NCBI RefSeq assembly: GCF_018604545.1
Contig: NZ_CP075896.1
Location: 5,394,001-5,458,000, forward strand
Source of the DNA: Streptomyces koelreuteriae
Lineage (GTDB): Bacteria; Actinomycetota; Actinomycetes; Streptomycetales; Streptomycetaceae
Length of the DNA: 64,000 nt
Reading direction: 5' to 3'
Part shown: positions 42,588 to 54,754 of the stretch, one piece after another
Position numbering within the stretch: the first letter of the stretch is position 1
How the letters are laid out: each line of letters begins with the position of its first letter
Made by a program: the position numbers and the translations under genes
Notes under the pieces: model-generated
What the model was told of the DNA's origin: nothing
The model's input: the letters and a program-made list of their open reading frames with translations, nothing else
Database searches by the model: none

Positions 42588-43850
42588 ATGGCCCCACAGC
42601 ACAAGCGGGCCGGGGTCCGCCGGCTGGCCCTGGGGGCGGTGGCGGTCGCCGCGTCGGCCGCCATGGCGTCCGGCCCCGTGGCCGGGGCGGGCGTGGCGCG
42701 AGCCGCCGAACCAAGGGCTCCGGCGCCGACCCCACCGCCGCCGCCCGTGCCCACGCCCTCGGCCCTCGCGTCGCCCGCCGTCCCCCAGCCGTCCGTGCCG
42801 ACCCCGGCCACCACCACCCCGGCGGCGGCCGAGCCTGCCCCGGCCTTCGGCGTCTTCCTCAAGTCCGACGCCCGCGGCGTGGCCCGGATGCCGCTGTTCA
42901 GCCACTGGCTGGGCGGTACGGAGCTGCGCGCCGGCCACACCTATCTGCCGGGCCACCGCTGGCGCGACATCGAGGGCGCTCCCGGATTCCTGGACGTGTG
43001 GGCGCACTGGCGGAACCAGAAGGCCGACCGGATGCTCGTCCTCAACGTCCCCATGCAGGAGCGCAACGAGGAGGGCGTCTCCGACAGCGAGGTCCGGCGG
43101 CTGCTGCAACGGGGCGCGGCCGGCGAGTTCGATCACCACTTCCGGATCCTCGCCGAGCGGCTGGTGGAGTTGAAGGTGCCGGACACCGTCCTGGTGCTCG
43201 GCTGGGAAATGAACGGCACCACGTACACCCATCGCTGTGGGCCGGACCCGGAGGCCTGGAAGAAGTACTGGAACAGGATCGTCACCACCATGCGTTCCGT
43301 GCCGGGCCAGAAATTTCGGTTCGATTTCACGCCGAGCCGTGGCCGCGACGCCGTTCCCTGGACGAAATGCTATCCGGGGGACGACACGGTGGACATCATT
43401 GGCATGGATTCCTATGACCAGCCTGCCGGGATGTCGTTCGAACAACAGGTGAAAGAGCCCTACGGGTTGCAGGACCACGTGGATTTCGCCAAGGCTCACG
43501 GCAAACCCATTTCCTATCCGGAATGGGGGCTCTTCCGCAACGGTGACAATGCCGATTACATGCGGAACATGCTCGCCTGGATGGAGGAGCACAGACCGCT
43601 CTACAACACGCTGACCGACTACTGCCCGCACGGCGTGTGGCAGTGCGGGGCCAACCCGAAGTCGTCCCAGCTCTACCGGTCCACCCTGTTCGGCCGTACC
43701 GACCAGGCGACCCCGCCCCTCGAGCCCACGCCGAAGCCCACCCCGCCCGGCACGGCGACGCCCCCGGCGGGCTGCACGCCGCTGGACCTGGGGAGCTGGG
43801 TGGAGGAGTGGCTCGGCGGGAAGCTCTGCCTGCGCTTCGACTGGTGGTAG
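42588..43850 (+). CDS. Secreted GH26-like glycoside hydrolase
   Basis: A 420-residue exported protein. A signal peptide (LALGAVAVAASAAMASG) and an Ala/Pro-rich spacer precede a TIM-barrel-like domain. LGWEMNG (Glu207) fits the acid/base and SYPEWGLF (Glu312) the nucleophile of GH26-type enzymes. A Pro/Thr linker then leads to an odd short tail with two Cys and several Trp (CTPLDLGSWVEEWLGG, LCLRFDWW). ATG 42588 follows GGAGC. It converges on the polysaccharide operon, so the operon product may be its substrate. Confidence 0.8.
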   Translation: MAPQHKRAGVRRLALGAVAVAASAAMASGPVAGAGVARAAEPRAPAPTPPPPPVPTPSALASPAVPQPSVPTPATTTPAAAEPAPAFGVFLKSDARGVARMPLFSHWLGGTELRAGHTYLPGHRWRDIEGAPGFLDVWAHWRNQKADRMLVLNVPMQERNEEGVSDSEVRRLLQRGAAGEFDHHFRILAERLVELKVPDTVLVLGWEMNGTTYTHRCGPDPEAWKKYWNRIVTTMRSVPGQKFRFDFTPSRGRDAVPWTKCYPGDDTVDIIGMDSYDQPAGMSFEQQVKEPYGLQDHVDFAKAHGKPISYPEWGLFRNGDNADYMRNMLAWMEEHRPLYNTLTDYCPHGVWQCGANPKSSQLYRSTLFGRTDQATPPLEPTPKPTPPGTATPPAGCTPLDLGSWVEEWLGGKLCLRFDWW

Positions 43851-43879
43851 TCCGGCTGATGTGACGAGGCCCGCCGCCG

Positions 43880-44536
43880 TCACCGTTGTCCGCGGACATC
43901 GACGGCGGCGGCCGGGCTCGGCACCGAGGGGGCCGGGGCGGGCTCCTCGTCCTGGCCGTTCCTGCGCGGCCGCGCCAGCAGGGCCAGTCCGCCCAGCAGA
44001 CCGCCCGCGCTCGCGCCGACCAGACCGGTCACCGCCGTCGACGTGGACGTCGGCTCGCTCGGCTCGACCGCCCGGGAGAACTGCACGAGCCGTACGTGGG
44101 TGTTGCCCCGGGTGTCGTCCGCGTGCCGGGTCAGCGAGCGGGTGACCGCGTTGGCCATGTCGACGGCGAGGCCCGGCTTCGAGGAGGTGGCCGAGACGGC
44201 GACCATCGGCGCGTCCGGCGATGTCGCCGCGCGCACACTGCGCTGCAGGGTGCGCACCGGCACACCCGCGTACACCTGCGCGTCCCCGAGCACCGCGAGC
44301 TGTGTGGCGACCCGGCCGTACGCCTGGGCGAACCCGAGGGCGGCGTCCGGCGAGGACTTCCCCGCGGGTACGGCGATGACGTAGCTGGTGGCCGTGTACG
44401 TGGCGGGGGTGAGCAGGCCGTACGAACCGCCGAGCAGGCCCCCGGCGAGGGTGCCGGCCGCGACCACGGACCACAGGGGAAGCCCCTTCAGACGAGCCAG
44501 GGGCAGGCGGCGCTGACGGATCGGAGTGTCGGTCAT
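43880..44536 (-). CDS. Wzz-like chain-length/tyrosine-kinase adaptor protein
   Basis: A 218-residue membrane protein with two helices (about 23-45 and 172-192) bracketing an extracytoplasmic region, the Wzz/YveK layout. The spacer includes APMVAVSATSSKPGLAVDMA, and the end is a Pro/Ala-rich cytoplasmic tail. No kinase domain is attached. It is the last gene of the minus-strand exopolysaccharide operon and overlaps the preceding glycosyltransferase by four bases. Confidence 0.85.
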   Translation of the reverse strand: MTDTPIRQRRLPLARLKGLPLWSVVAAGTLAGGLLGGSYGLLTPATYTATSYVIAVPAGKSSPDAALGFAQAYGRVATQLAVLGDAQVYAGVPVRTLQRSVRAATSPDAPMVAVSATSSKPGLAVDMANAVTRSLTRHADDTRGNTHVRLVQFSRAVEPSEPTSTSTAVTGLVGASAGGLLGGLALLARPRRNGQDEEPAPAPSVPSPAAAVDVRGQR

Positions 44537-45684
44537 GAGGAGTTGGCTCCCGGAGAAGAGGGGGATGTGGAACTGGAGACCGCTGCCGCGTACACGTCGG
44601 TGAGACGGGCCGCGCAGTGGGTGATGCCGTAGTGCCGCGCGACCTCCGAGGCCGTGCGCGGTCGGGCACCGGCCGCTCTGACCTCGGCGATCGCACGGGC
44701 GTATGCCTCGGGGCCGCCGGTCACCCGCCGGACACCGGCGGAGGCGGGCGGCCGTACGTCCTCGATGGCCGGGCAGGAGGCGTAGAGCACGGGCAGGCCC
44801 GCCGCCAGTGCCTCCACGGCCGCCAGGCCGAAGGCCTCCTCGGTGGACGGGGAGGCGAGCAGGTCCATCGCCGAGGTGAGCGAGGGCAGATCGGGTCCTG
44901 ACGAACCGTCGGGCAGGTAGGGGCGTTCGCCGGTGAACACCACACGCCCGGCCACACCGGCCTCCTGAGCCGTGCGGCGCAGGAAGGGCTCCTCGGGGCC
45001 GCCGCCCACCAGCAGCAGCCAGTGGTCCTTCGGGAGCAGGGTGAGCGCGCGCACCAGGACGTCGAACCGCTTCCCCCGGCTGAGCCGCCCGACGCCGCCG
45101 ACGACCCACGCGCCCTCCGGCACGCCGAGTGCGCGGCGGGTGTGCTCGCGCCGCTCCGCGTCGAAGCGGAACCGCTCCAGGTCGATGCCGTTGGGGACGA
45201 CCTCGATGCGCGGCGCGGGCACGCCCCAGCGCTCCAGGCGGCCCGCCACCGTCGCGGAGACGGCGACCGTCGACGAACCGACCCGCTCACTGGCGAGGTA
45301 CAGCCGGCGCACCCCCGCCGTCAGCCTGCGGCCCTCCATCTGCGAGTCGCCCAGGGAGTGCTCGGTGGCGACGACCGCCCGGACCCCGGCGAGGCGTGCG
45401 GCGAACCGCCCGTAGACACAGGCCCGGTACAGGTGCGTGTGCACCAGGTCGTAGCCGCCGGCCCGGATCAGCTTGACCAGCCGGGGCAGCGCGCCCAGGT
45501 CGCGGTTGCCACCCATGCCGAGGTGGGTGACCCGGACCCCGTCGGCGGTGAGGCCCTCGGCGACCGCCCCGGGGTTGGTGAGCGTCACGACGTCGCAGTC
45601 GACGGGCAGATGACGCAGCAGCAGCCGCAACTGCTGCTCGGCGCCGCCGACACCGAGCCCGGTGATGATGTGCAGAGCCCTCAT
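44533..45684 (-). CDS. GT4-family glycosyltransferase
   Basis: A 383-residue GT-B transferase. GLGVGGAEQQLRLLL is the N-terminal glycine loop; VPNGIDLERF, GRLSRGKRFDVLVRA and the donor site STEEAFGLAAVEALAAGLPV are typical of GT4. ATG 45684 begins one base after the deacetylase stop, so the genes are coupled. It adds a sugar to the repeating unit; the sugar is unknown. Confidence 0.92.
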   Translation of the reverse strand: MRALHIITGLGVGGAEQQLRLLLRHLPVDCDVVTLTNPGAVAEGLTADGVRVTHLGMGGNRDLGALPRLVKLIRAGGYDLVHTHLYRACVYGRFAARLAGVRAVVATEHSLGDSQMEGRRLTAGVRRLYLASERVGSSTVAVSATVAGRLERWGVPAPRIEVVPNGIDLERFRFDAERREHTRRALGVPEGAWVVGGVGRLSRGKRFDVLVRALTLLPKDHWLLLVGGGPEEPFLRRTAQEAGVAGRVVFTGERPYLPDGSSGPDLPSLTSAMDLLASPSTEEAFGLAAVEALAAGLPVLYASCPAIEDVRPPASAGVRRVTGGPEAYARAIAEVRAAGARPRTASEVARHYGITHCAARLTDVYAAAVSSSTSPSSPGANSS

Positions 45685-45685
45685 C

Positions 45686-46433
45686 TCACAGGCCCTCCAC
45701 CGGGCGCCTGCGCAGCCGGTGCAGACGGTGCTTGAGGTGCAGGCGCACGGCCGTGTCGTTCTGGCCGACGTGCACACGCGGCAGGGCGTGCGGACCGGTC
45801 AGCGGACCCGGGTCGATGGCGCAGGCGTAGGTGTAGCCCGCTTCCCGTACGGCCTCGACGGCGCGGGCGTCGACCGTGCCGTACGGATAGCAGAAGCCGT
45901 CGACCCAGGCGCCGGTGAGCTCCGTGAGCAGCGCCCGGCTCTGGCCGACCTCCGCCCTGAGGGTGAGGTTGTCGGCCCGGGTGAGGTCGACGTGCGTCAG
46001 TCCGTGCGAGCCGATCTCCACGCCCTCGGCGGCCGCGTGCCGGATGCCGTCGGCGGTCAGCAGCGGCTTGCGCGGGCCGAGCGGGTCCCAGGCGTTGTCG
46101 CCGCCGAGCCGCCCGGGCAGCACGAACAGGGTCGCGCGGCAGTCGTAGCGGCGCAGCAGCGGCAGGGCCTCGGTGACGAAGTCGGCGTACCCGTCGTCGA
46201 AGGTGAGCCCGACCAGGCCGCGTGCCTCGCCCCGGGCGCGGGCGGCGAGCAGTTCGGCCACGGACACGCCCCGCAGCCCCCGGCGGCGCAGCCACGCCAG
46301 CTGCCGGTCGAGCCGCTCGGGCGTGACCGTGATGCGGTACGGGTCGTCGGAGCAGTCGCCCACCGAGTGGTACATCGCGACCCAGGGGACGGGGCCCTTG
46401 TGCGGGGCCGGGGGTCTGCCGGTGTCGAGGGAA

Positions 46434-46450
<17 letters not shown>
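45686..46450 (-). CDS. Polysaccharide deacetylase (NodB domain)
   Basis: A 254-residue carbohydrate esterase of family 4 type. The metal/catalytic motifs are TFDDG at 83-87 and HGLTH at 149-153, with FCYPYG as the third motif. No signal peptide is visible, so it may act at the inner face or on a lipid-linked intermediate. Start ATG 46450 follows GAAGG and overlaps the flippase end by 17 bp. It suggests that the operon product contains N-acetylated sugars that are partly deacetylated. Confidence 0.88.
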
Positions 46451-48487
<2,037 letters not shown>

Positions 48488-48491
<4 letters not shown>

Positions 48492-49837
48492 CGCGCCATG
48501 GCCTCCTCGGCGCGCTCCCGCACCCCTGCCCGGGGCAGGCCGGCGACGTCCGCACGCGCGTCGCCTGCCAGCGCCCACCACGCCACGAGCCCGATACCCA
48601 CGGCGATCAGCACGGTCGAGGGACCGCCGATGTCGCCGTACGCGAAGTCGGTCAGCAGCCAGATCAGCAGTCCGCAGGCGACGAGCCCGCAGTCGAGCCC
48701 CGGGCCGCGGTCGCGCACGCGCAGCAGCCGCCGCACCCCGCACACCAGCAGCGCCAGCCAGCTCCCGGCGAGCGCCAGCAGCCCGATCAGGCCCTGCTCG
48801 CTCAGCACCAGCAGATACATGTTGTGCGGCGACAGCAGCGGCTGCCGCTGGTACGCCACTCCCGCGCCGTCGGTCTCGCTGCCCGACGACAGCGCCAGCG
48901 TGGCGTGCCCGTCCCGGTACTCGGGAAAGCCCTTCAGTCCGACGCCGGTCAGCGGATGTCCGCGCCAGATGTCCGTGGCGGACGCCCACAGGGTGTACCG
49001 GTCGACGACGGACTGGTCGGGGGTGTCGGCGACCTGGGCGATGCTGTCGATCCGCTGCTGCAGCAGCGCCGAGCCCACGCCGAAGCCGCCCACCAGGATC
49101 ACGCCCGAGGCGACCGCGGCCGCGGCCACCTTGAGCGCGCGCCGCCACCCGGTCAGCACGAGCTGCACGGTGCAGGTCAGGGCGGTCGCGATCCAGGCTC
49201 CCCGGCTGAAGGAGAGCGCGAGCGGCAGCATCAGCACCAGCGCGCACCCGGCGCCGGCGATCCGCTGCCGTACGGACACCCGCCCGAGCGCGATCCCGAC
49301 CGCGCACACCAGGCCGAGCGAGACCGCCGTCGCCATGCCCATCACGTCCTGCGGCCCGAAGGTGCCCACCGCCCGGATGTTCGCGCCCTGGTAGGAGGCG
49401 CCGGTGCGGGTGACGAACTGGTGGACGCCGACGGCCCCCTGACACAGCCCCAGCCCCACGAAGGACCAGGCCACCAGCCGGAAGCCGGACCGGTCGCGCA
49501 GCAGGAGCAGCACGGCCGCCGGGACGAGGACGAAGGTCTGCAGATACCGTCCGAGGCCGGTCAGCCCGGCCTCGGCCGAGAACGCCCCCATGGCCGCGAG
49601 CGCGAGCCCCACGACCGGAAGCCCCAGCACCACGGCCGCGACGGGCGACAGCGGGCGCCGCCGCTCGCGCAGCAGCCGGATCACGCAGTACACGACCACG
49701 AGCCCGGAGAGCACATCGGCGGGCCCCGCGCCGTCGGGCGTGCGCGGCAGGGCCAGCAGGGCGGGTACGGCCATCACGGGCAGGGCCGGCGTCAGCGCGA
49801 GAAGACGGCGGGGGAGCGGTGTAATTGCGAGGCTCAC
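48488..49837 (-). CDS. O-antigen ligase/polymerase-like protein (Wzy)
   Basis: A 449-residue membrane protein with about eleven helices. The large loop has TGVGLKGFPEYRDGHATLAL and SPHNMYLLVLSEQGLIGLLA, the latter being the hallmark of Wzy_C/WaaL proteins. GTG 49837 has GGGGAG and GAAGG upstream. It would polymerise flipped repeat units outside the membrane. It is coupled to the flippase gene. Confidence 0.88.
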
Positions 49838-49840
49838 CCT

Positions 49841-51268
49841 TCAGCTCCCCGTCGGACGTACCACCGTGGCCGCGGTGCGCAGCAGGATGCACACGTCCTG
49901 CCACAGGGACCAGTCGTCGATGTAGGCGTTGTCGAACCGGCAGCGGTCCTCGATCGAGGTGTCGCCGCGCAGCCCGTGGATCTGGGCGAGTCCGGTGATG
50001 CCGGTCCGCATCCGGTGGCGGACCGCGTAGCCGGGGTAGGTCTGGCCGAACTGTGCGACGAAGTAGGGGCGTTCGGGCCGCGGGCCGACCAGGCTCATGT
50101 CGCCCCGGAGCACGTTCCACAGCTGGAGCAGCTCGTCGAGCGAGGTCCGCCGCAGCATCCGGCAGAACCAGCGCATCTCGTTCTCGTTCGCCACGCTCCA
50201 CCGGGTCGCCGACTCGTGCTCGTCGACCGGGCGGTGGGTCCGGAACTTCAGCAGCGTGAACGGCTCCCCGTCCTTGCCGATGCGCTCCTGCCGGAACACC
50301 ACGCCCGGCCCGTCGCTGAGCCGCAGCGCCACGGCGAAGGTCAGCAGCAGCGGGCTGACCAGCAACAGCAATGCCCCCGACACCAGGATGTCGAGGGCCC
50401 GCTTGCCGGTGCCGCCGTGCCGGGCGGGGGACAGGTCCAGTCGCCTGCAGGGGAATCCGGCGAGGCGCTCCCGTGTCGCGTACGACGGGGTGCCGGCGTC
50501 GACCTCCCAGACCACGCAGCCCGATGCGGCCAGCGCCCGCAGCAGCGGCTCCTGTTCGGCGCGTACCGAGGGGTGCGCGGCGAGCACCGCCCGCACCCCG
50601 TTCTGGATGACGGCCCGCTCGACCTCCTCGGCGCTCGTCAGCACCGGCAGGGTCTCGGTGCCCTCGGGCTGCTCGGCGACGATCCCCACCGGCCGTACCC
50701 CGCACCGCGGTTGACGCAGCACGGCGGCGGCCACGCGCTGCGCGGTCCCGACCGGGCCGAGGACGAGCGCGGTGTGCGGGTGGCGCAGCAGCGCGGCCCG
50801 CCGCCGCGCGTGCACGGCTCCGCGCAGCACACAGCAGGCCGTCGCCTGCAGCGCGAGCCCCGCGAGCACGGTGCGCAGGGACAGCGCGTGCTCGGGCCGG
50901 TACGCCGCGAGGAGCGCCGCGAGCGCCAGCCAGGCCACCGCGATACGGCCGCACACGGCGGGCAGTTCCTCCAGCAGCCCCGGTACCGGCGGCCGCCCGT
51001 CGCGCCGGCGCAGCAGCAGCGTCAGGACGATCAGCAGGAGGACGAGCAGCATCTGGCGCGGGGCCGCGGCGAGCACCGGCGCGCCCGCCAGGGCGGCGGC
51101 GCCGTCCGCGGCGAGCAGTGGAAGGGGCGAGGCCGGGCGGGCCGGGCGCCGTGGGGCGGACAGCCGGAAACCGGTGGCGGGGCCGCGCGGCGGCATGACC
51201 GAGACTGGTGAGGATCCGTGCTCCCGTGGCGGTACGCCGGGGGAGGGCACGGTGCGTTCGGCGGTCAC
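49841..51268 (-). CDS. Polyprenyl-phosphate sugar-phosphate transferase (CpsE/WcaJ-like)
   Basis: A 475-residue initiating transferase. The N-terminal half has membrane helices and a CoA-binding-like loop (TALVLGPVGTAQRVA). One more helix (RALDILVSGALLLLVSPLLL) precedes the catalytic domain with RQERIGKDGEPFTLLKFRT, RRTSLDELLQLWNVLRGDMS and LVGPRPERP. It transfers the first sugar phosphate onto undecaprenyl phosphate. GTG 51268 overlaps the glycosyltransferase stop (GTGA). The start could instead be an ATG about 24 codons further in. Confidence 0.9.
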   Translation of the reverse strand: MTAERTVPSPGVPPREHGSSPVSVMPPRGPATGFRLSAPRRPARPASPLPLLAADGAAALAGAPVLAAAPRQMLLVLLLIVLTLLLRRRDGRPPVPGLLEELPAVCGRIAVAWLALAALLAAYRPEHALSLRTVLAGLALQATACCVLRGAVHARRRAALLRHPHTALVLGPVGTAQRVAAAVLRQPRCGVRPVGIVAEQPEGTETLPVLTSAEEVERAVIQNGVRAVLAAHPSVRAEQEPLLRALAASGCVVWEVDAGTPSYATRERLAGFPCRRLDLSPARHGGTGKRALDILVSGALLLLVSPLLLTFAVALRLSDGPGVVFRQERIGKDGEPFTLLKFRTHRPVDEHESATRWSVANENEMRWFCRMLRRTSLDELLQLWNVLRGDMSLVGPRPERPYFVAQFGQTYPGYAVRHRMRTGITGLAQIHGLRGDTSIEDRCRFDNAYIDDWSLWQDVCILLRTAATVVRPTGS

Positions 51269-52515
51269 GAGTGGATGGACTCCCTGTACTCGGTGGTCTC
51301 GACGAGCTGCGTCGTCCGGTTCGCCTCGGCGCCACGCCCGGTGTCGAGCCGCCGACCGCGCTCGGCGCCGGTGGTGGCGGCGGTCCAGGGGCCGAGCAGA
51401 TCGCGGTAGACGTCCGAGACGGCCTCGGCGGTGTGCCGCACGTCGTGGGTCGACAGCACGTGCCGGCGGCCCTGGTCGCCGAGCGACTCGCGCAGCAGCG
51501 GGTCGGTCAGCAGCGCGGTGACGGCCCCGGCCAGCGCCGCCGGGTTCTCCGGTGGGACCAGGCACCGGGCGGAGAAGGCGGGCGGCAGGCTCTCGCGGGC
51601 ACCGTCGACGTCCGTGACCACCACGGGCCGCCCGCAGGCCATGGCCTCCAGCGGCGCCAGGGCCATGCCCTCCCAGCGGGACGGCAGGACGACGAGGTCG
51701 GCGACCTGGTACCAGGGGGAGGCGTCGGCGACGGCTCCCGTGAACACCACGGACTGCGGGGCCTCTTCGCGCAGCCGGTCGTGGTCCGGCCCGTCGCCGA
51801 CCAGGACGAGACGGGCCTCGGGCACCCGCCGTACGACGTCGTCCCAGGCCCGCAGCAGGACGTCCTGCCCCTTCTGCCGGCACAGCCGCCCCACGCACAC
51901 CACGAGCGGTGCCGCCGGGTGGACGCCGGTGAGCGGCGGGAGCCCGGAGCGCACCAGGCCGGCGGTGGCCGGGTGGAAGCGCTCCGGGTCGATGCCGTTG
52001 GGGACGACGGTCCAGCGGCCGGTGATCCTGGCGCCCATCCCGGTGGCGCGTTCCGCCTCGCTCACACACACCGTGCGCGAGGCCCAACGCGCCCCCCAGC
52101 GCTCCCACATGAGCGCGAGGGCCGCGGTGCCCCCGCCGACCGCCTCGAACGACCAGGCGTGCGGCTGGAAGACCGTCGGGATCCGCCCGCGCACCGCGAG
52201 GCGTCCGGCGAGTCCGGCCTTGGCGCTGTGCGCGTGCACCAGATCGGGGCGCACCTCGTCGATCACCCGGGCCAGATGCCGTACCTCCCGGACCAGCGAC
52301 GTACCCGGCGACCGCGTCGCGTGCCAGTGCCGTACGCGCGCCCCGAGCGTGCGCAGTCTCGCGGTGAGCACGCTGTCGGGGCAGGCCACGGTGACGTCCA
52401 GGCCGTCCGAGAGCTGTGCCGCGACCAGATCCGTCACGACGCGCGCCACACCGCCGTCCACCGGTTGGGTGAGATGGAGAACTCTGGGGTTGGGGGCGGT
52501 GGATGACAGATACAT
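51265..52515 (-). CDS. GT4-family glycosyltransferase
   Basis: A 416-residue GT-B enzyme. HLTQPVDGGVARVVTDLV is the N-terminal acceptor loop, VHAHSAKAGLAGRLA the next landmark, and SRWEGMALAPLEAMACGRPV the donor site. ATG 52515 has GAGGAA upstream; an ATG at 52569 overlapping the preceding stop (ATGA) would add 18 residues and is the alternative. The C-terminal 40 residues are charged and unlike the family. It is the second gene of the exopolysaccharide operon. Confidence 0.9.
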   Translation of the reverse strand: MYLSSTAPNPRVLHLTQPVDGGVARVVTDLVAAQLSDGLDVTVACPDSVLTARLRTLGARVRHWHATRSPGTSLVREVRHLARVIDEVRPDLVHAHSAKAGLAGRLAVRGRIPTVFQPHAWSFEAVGGGTAALALMWERWGARWASRTVCVSEAERATGMGARITGRWTVVPNGIDPERFHPATAGLVRSGLPPLTGVHPAAPLVVCVGRLCRQKGQDVLLRAWDDVVRRVPEARLVLVGDGPDHDRLREEAPQSVVFTGAVADASPWYQVADLVVLPSRWEGMALAPLEAMACGRPVVVTDVDGARESLPPAFSARCLVPPENPAALAGAVTALLTDPLLRESLGDQGRRHVLSTHDVRHTAEAVSDVYRDLLGPWTAATTGAERGRRLDTGRGAEANRTTQLVETTEYRESIHS

Positions 52516-52565
52516 GTGCGCGGATTCCTCGCTCGCGATGGCGTTCGGGGCGGGCGGCGACGGAC

Positions 52566-53651
52566 TCATCGCCGGGCGTCTACGGCGACGAAGAGCACGC
52601 CGGCCCATGCCGCGTCCTGCTGGGACTGGATCCGGAAGGTCGCCTGGTCGCCGCCCTGCTGCAGACCGCTGCCGAGATCGAACACATCGGAGTCGTAGCC
52701 GAGGGTGTTGGCATGGGCGGGCACACGCGACGCGTCCGCCCCGGGCTCGCTGATGGTGGAGTTGAGGACGTCGTCGCGGGGGTTGGCGTTGTTGGTGAGA
52801 GCGGTCGCGGACTGGCCGGTCGCCACGGTGAACGAGTCGCCGCCGGTGCCGCGGTCGCCGTTGTACGTCACCAGTCCCGCACGGCCCCAGGTGCCCGCGG
52901 CGAAGCCCAGGCCGGTCACACGGACCTCCTGGGCACCGGACCTGAGCGGGGTGAAGCCGTCCCAGACCGCGAGGTGCCGCTGCGGCTCCGAGGGGTTCTC
53001 GTAGGCCACCACCAGCGTCCAGCCGCCCCAGGCACCGGCCGTCGACCTGCCCATGGCGATGTTGATCTGCGCCACGGTGTACAGGCCCGAACCGCCCTCC
53101 CGCACCAGCCGCGTCACATCGGCCGAGGCCTGGAAGGCGTCCATGCCGTCCAGCACGCGGTGGCCGACCAGCGTGTCGGCGAGCACCTGCTTGTACTCCC
53201 CGCCGGGTTCGGCGATCAGCACGCGCCCGTTGTCCTCCGGCGGCTTCTGCTCGCCCACCCGCAGATTGCCGCCCCAGTAGAGACGCGCGTACGTCACCCG
53301 GGAGCCGCTGGGCAGGCGGACCTCGGAGCGGGAGGAGTTGTAGGTGTTGGGGTCGCGGTCGACGTCGACGTAGAACATGTCGAAGTCCCCGTTGACCGCC
53401 ATACCGCCCGCCTGCGCGTCCGGGCACGAGGGCCGTTGGGCGGCGCGGCAGGTGATCGAGGCGTTGGCAGCGCGTACGATGCCGCCGTGCTGGAGCGCGC
53501 GGTACCGCTCGGCGAAGGCGAGGCTCTCGGCCTCCGGCGAGGGCGCGGCGGCCGGCGCGGCGGCGGGGGAACTGCTGGCTGCCCACATGGCGGCAAGGGC
53601 GAGGACGCCCACGGTCGCGCGGCGAAACAGCGGGCCCAGGGAATGGCGCAT
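52566..53651 (-). CDS. Secreted beta-rich protein leading the exopolysaccharide operon
   Basis: A 361-residue exported protein. The leader has Arg residues and a hydrophobic core (ATVGVLALAAMWAASSS). The mature part is rich in Gly, Asn, Asp and Thr with repeated ARLYWGG, GGWTLVVAYENPS and GDRGTGGDSFTV patterns, which suggests a lectin-like or DUF3344-type beta-fold. Two Cys (SITCRAAQRPSC) may pair. ATG 53651 has only a weak site (AAAGGG). It is first in the operon and may bind the product; no catalytic motif was recognised. Confidence 0.7.
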   Translation of the reverse strand: MRHSLGPLFRRATVGVLALAAMWAASSSPAAAPAAAPSPEAESLAFAERYRALQHGGIVRAANASITCRAAQRPSCPDAQAGGMAVNGDFDMFYVDVDRDPNTYNSSRSEVRLPSGSRVTYARLYWGGNLRVGEQKPPEDNGRVLIAEPGGEYKQVLADTLVGHRVLDGMDAFQASADVTRLVREGGSGLYTVAQINIAMGRSTAGAWGGWTLVVAYENPSEPQRHLAVWDGFTPLRSGAQEVRVTGLGFAAGTWGRAGLVTYNGDRGTGGDSFTVATGQSATALTNNANPRDDVLNSTISEPGADASRVPAHANTLGYDSDVFDLGSGLQQGGDQATFRIQSQQDAAWAGVLFVAVDARR

Positions 53652-54052
53652 GACCGGTCGTTGCCCTTTCGGAACAGGTGGCCGTGGCAGCAGCGCCACG
53701 AGTGCGATGTGTCCGCGCTGAGGAGTGCGTCGGGCGGTTCGCAACTCTAGTCATCAATCGGACATAGTCGATGAAATTCGGTGAAGTCTGACAAGTGTGT
53801 CGGAATCGTGAAATCGCAAGTGTTTGCTGGTTCCGACCGCCGTCCGGGTGCCGGGCGGCGCCTCCGCCCGGCGGGCGCCGGGCCTCTACTCCATCGGGGG
53901 GCGCGGGAGGGGTGACCTGACAAAGCGTCTGATCAGGCTGGACGCGGCGAAAGGGGGAATTATGTATTCCCGAAAAGCCTATGAATGCTTGCGGAAAGCC
54001 CTGGGTTCTTTCACGGTGGGCTCAAGATCCATCGCCGTCGAAAGGAATCCCC
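53652..54052. other. Divergent intergenic region upstream of the exopolysaccharide operon
   Basis: No gene is present in these 401 bases. The stretch 53745-53830 is clearly more AT-rich than its surroundings and probably holds the operon promoter. GGGAAT-TATGT-ATTCCC (53955-53971) is a 6-bp dyad in front of the plus-strand gene at 54053. Confidence 0.5.
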
Positions 54053-54754
54053 ATGCGTGCTCTGCCCGCACGGCGCATCGCGTCCAGCGCACTGTGCGCC
54101 GCCCTTCTGGTCGGGATCACCGGCCCCGTCGCCATGGCGGCCGACTCGACCCGCGGGCATGGCCAGGTGGCCTCCGATGCCCGGCTTCCCGGCGCTGATG
54201 TGCGCCTCGTGCAGATCCAGAGAATCAACTGGGGCACGCTCACCCCCGTCGCCGACCTGCTGAACGCCGTACTCCGGGACAACAACGGCCGGATCACCGC
54301 GGCCGAGGCGATCAGGCTGGGAGACGCCGCGAAGGCCGCCCTGGCCGAGGCGGCCGTCGAGGACGACGCGCAGACCCCGTCCCCCGTGGCGCCCCTGACC
54401 CCCGCGCCGGTCATCCTGCCTGCTCCCGTCCTACCCGCCCTGCCCGCCATGGTGCCCGAGCGGCGCGCCGCCGACCCCGTGACCGACCTGCTGGACCTCG
54501 TGCTGGGCACGGTCGACGGCCTGCTGGAGGCGGTCACCGGCGGCGTCGGAGGCGTCCTCCCCCTGGTGGACGACCTGCTGGGCGGAGTGGACGAGCTCCT
54601 CGCCGAACTGACCTCGGCCGAACCGGCGCTCCAGGACGAGGACGCCGTTCCGTCGGTGACGTCCAGCACCTCGACGACCCCCGCGGCGGAGCCCGATGAC
54701 TTCTTCGCGCCCCAGATCTCGGTGCTGACGCCGCTGCTGCCGCCGGCCCCGTGA
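54053..54754 (+). CDS. Secreted hypothetical protein, Leu/Val/Pro-rich
   Basis: A 233-residue protein with a signal peptide (SSALCAALLVGITGPVAMAA). The mature part is mostly helical: RINWGTLTPVADLLNAVLR near the start, a Pro-rich centre, then repeated DDLL and LLDLVL heptad-like patterns and a Ser/Thr-rich tail. No Cys is seen in the mature part. ATG 54053 follows AAAGGA. It is divergent from the exopolysaccharide operon. Function unknown. Confidence 0.7.
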   Translation: MRALPARRIASSALCAALLVGITGPVAMAADSTRGHGQVASDARLPGADVRLVQIQRINWGTLTPVADLLNAVLRDNNGRITAAEAIRLGDAAKAALAEAAVEDDAQTPSPVAPLTPAPVILPAPVLPALPAMVPERRAADPVTDLLDLVLGTVDGLLEAVTGGVGGVLPLVDDLLGGVDELLAELTSAEPALQDEDAVPSVTSSTSTTPAAEPDDFFAPQISVLTPLLPPAP

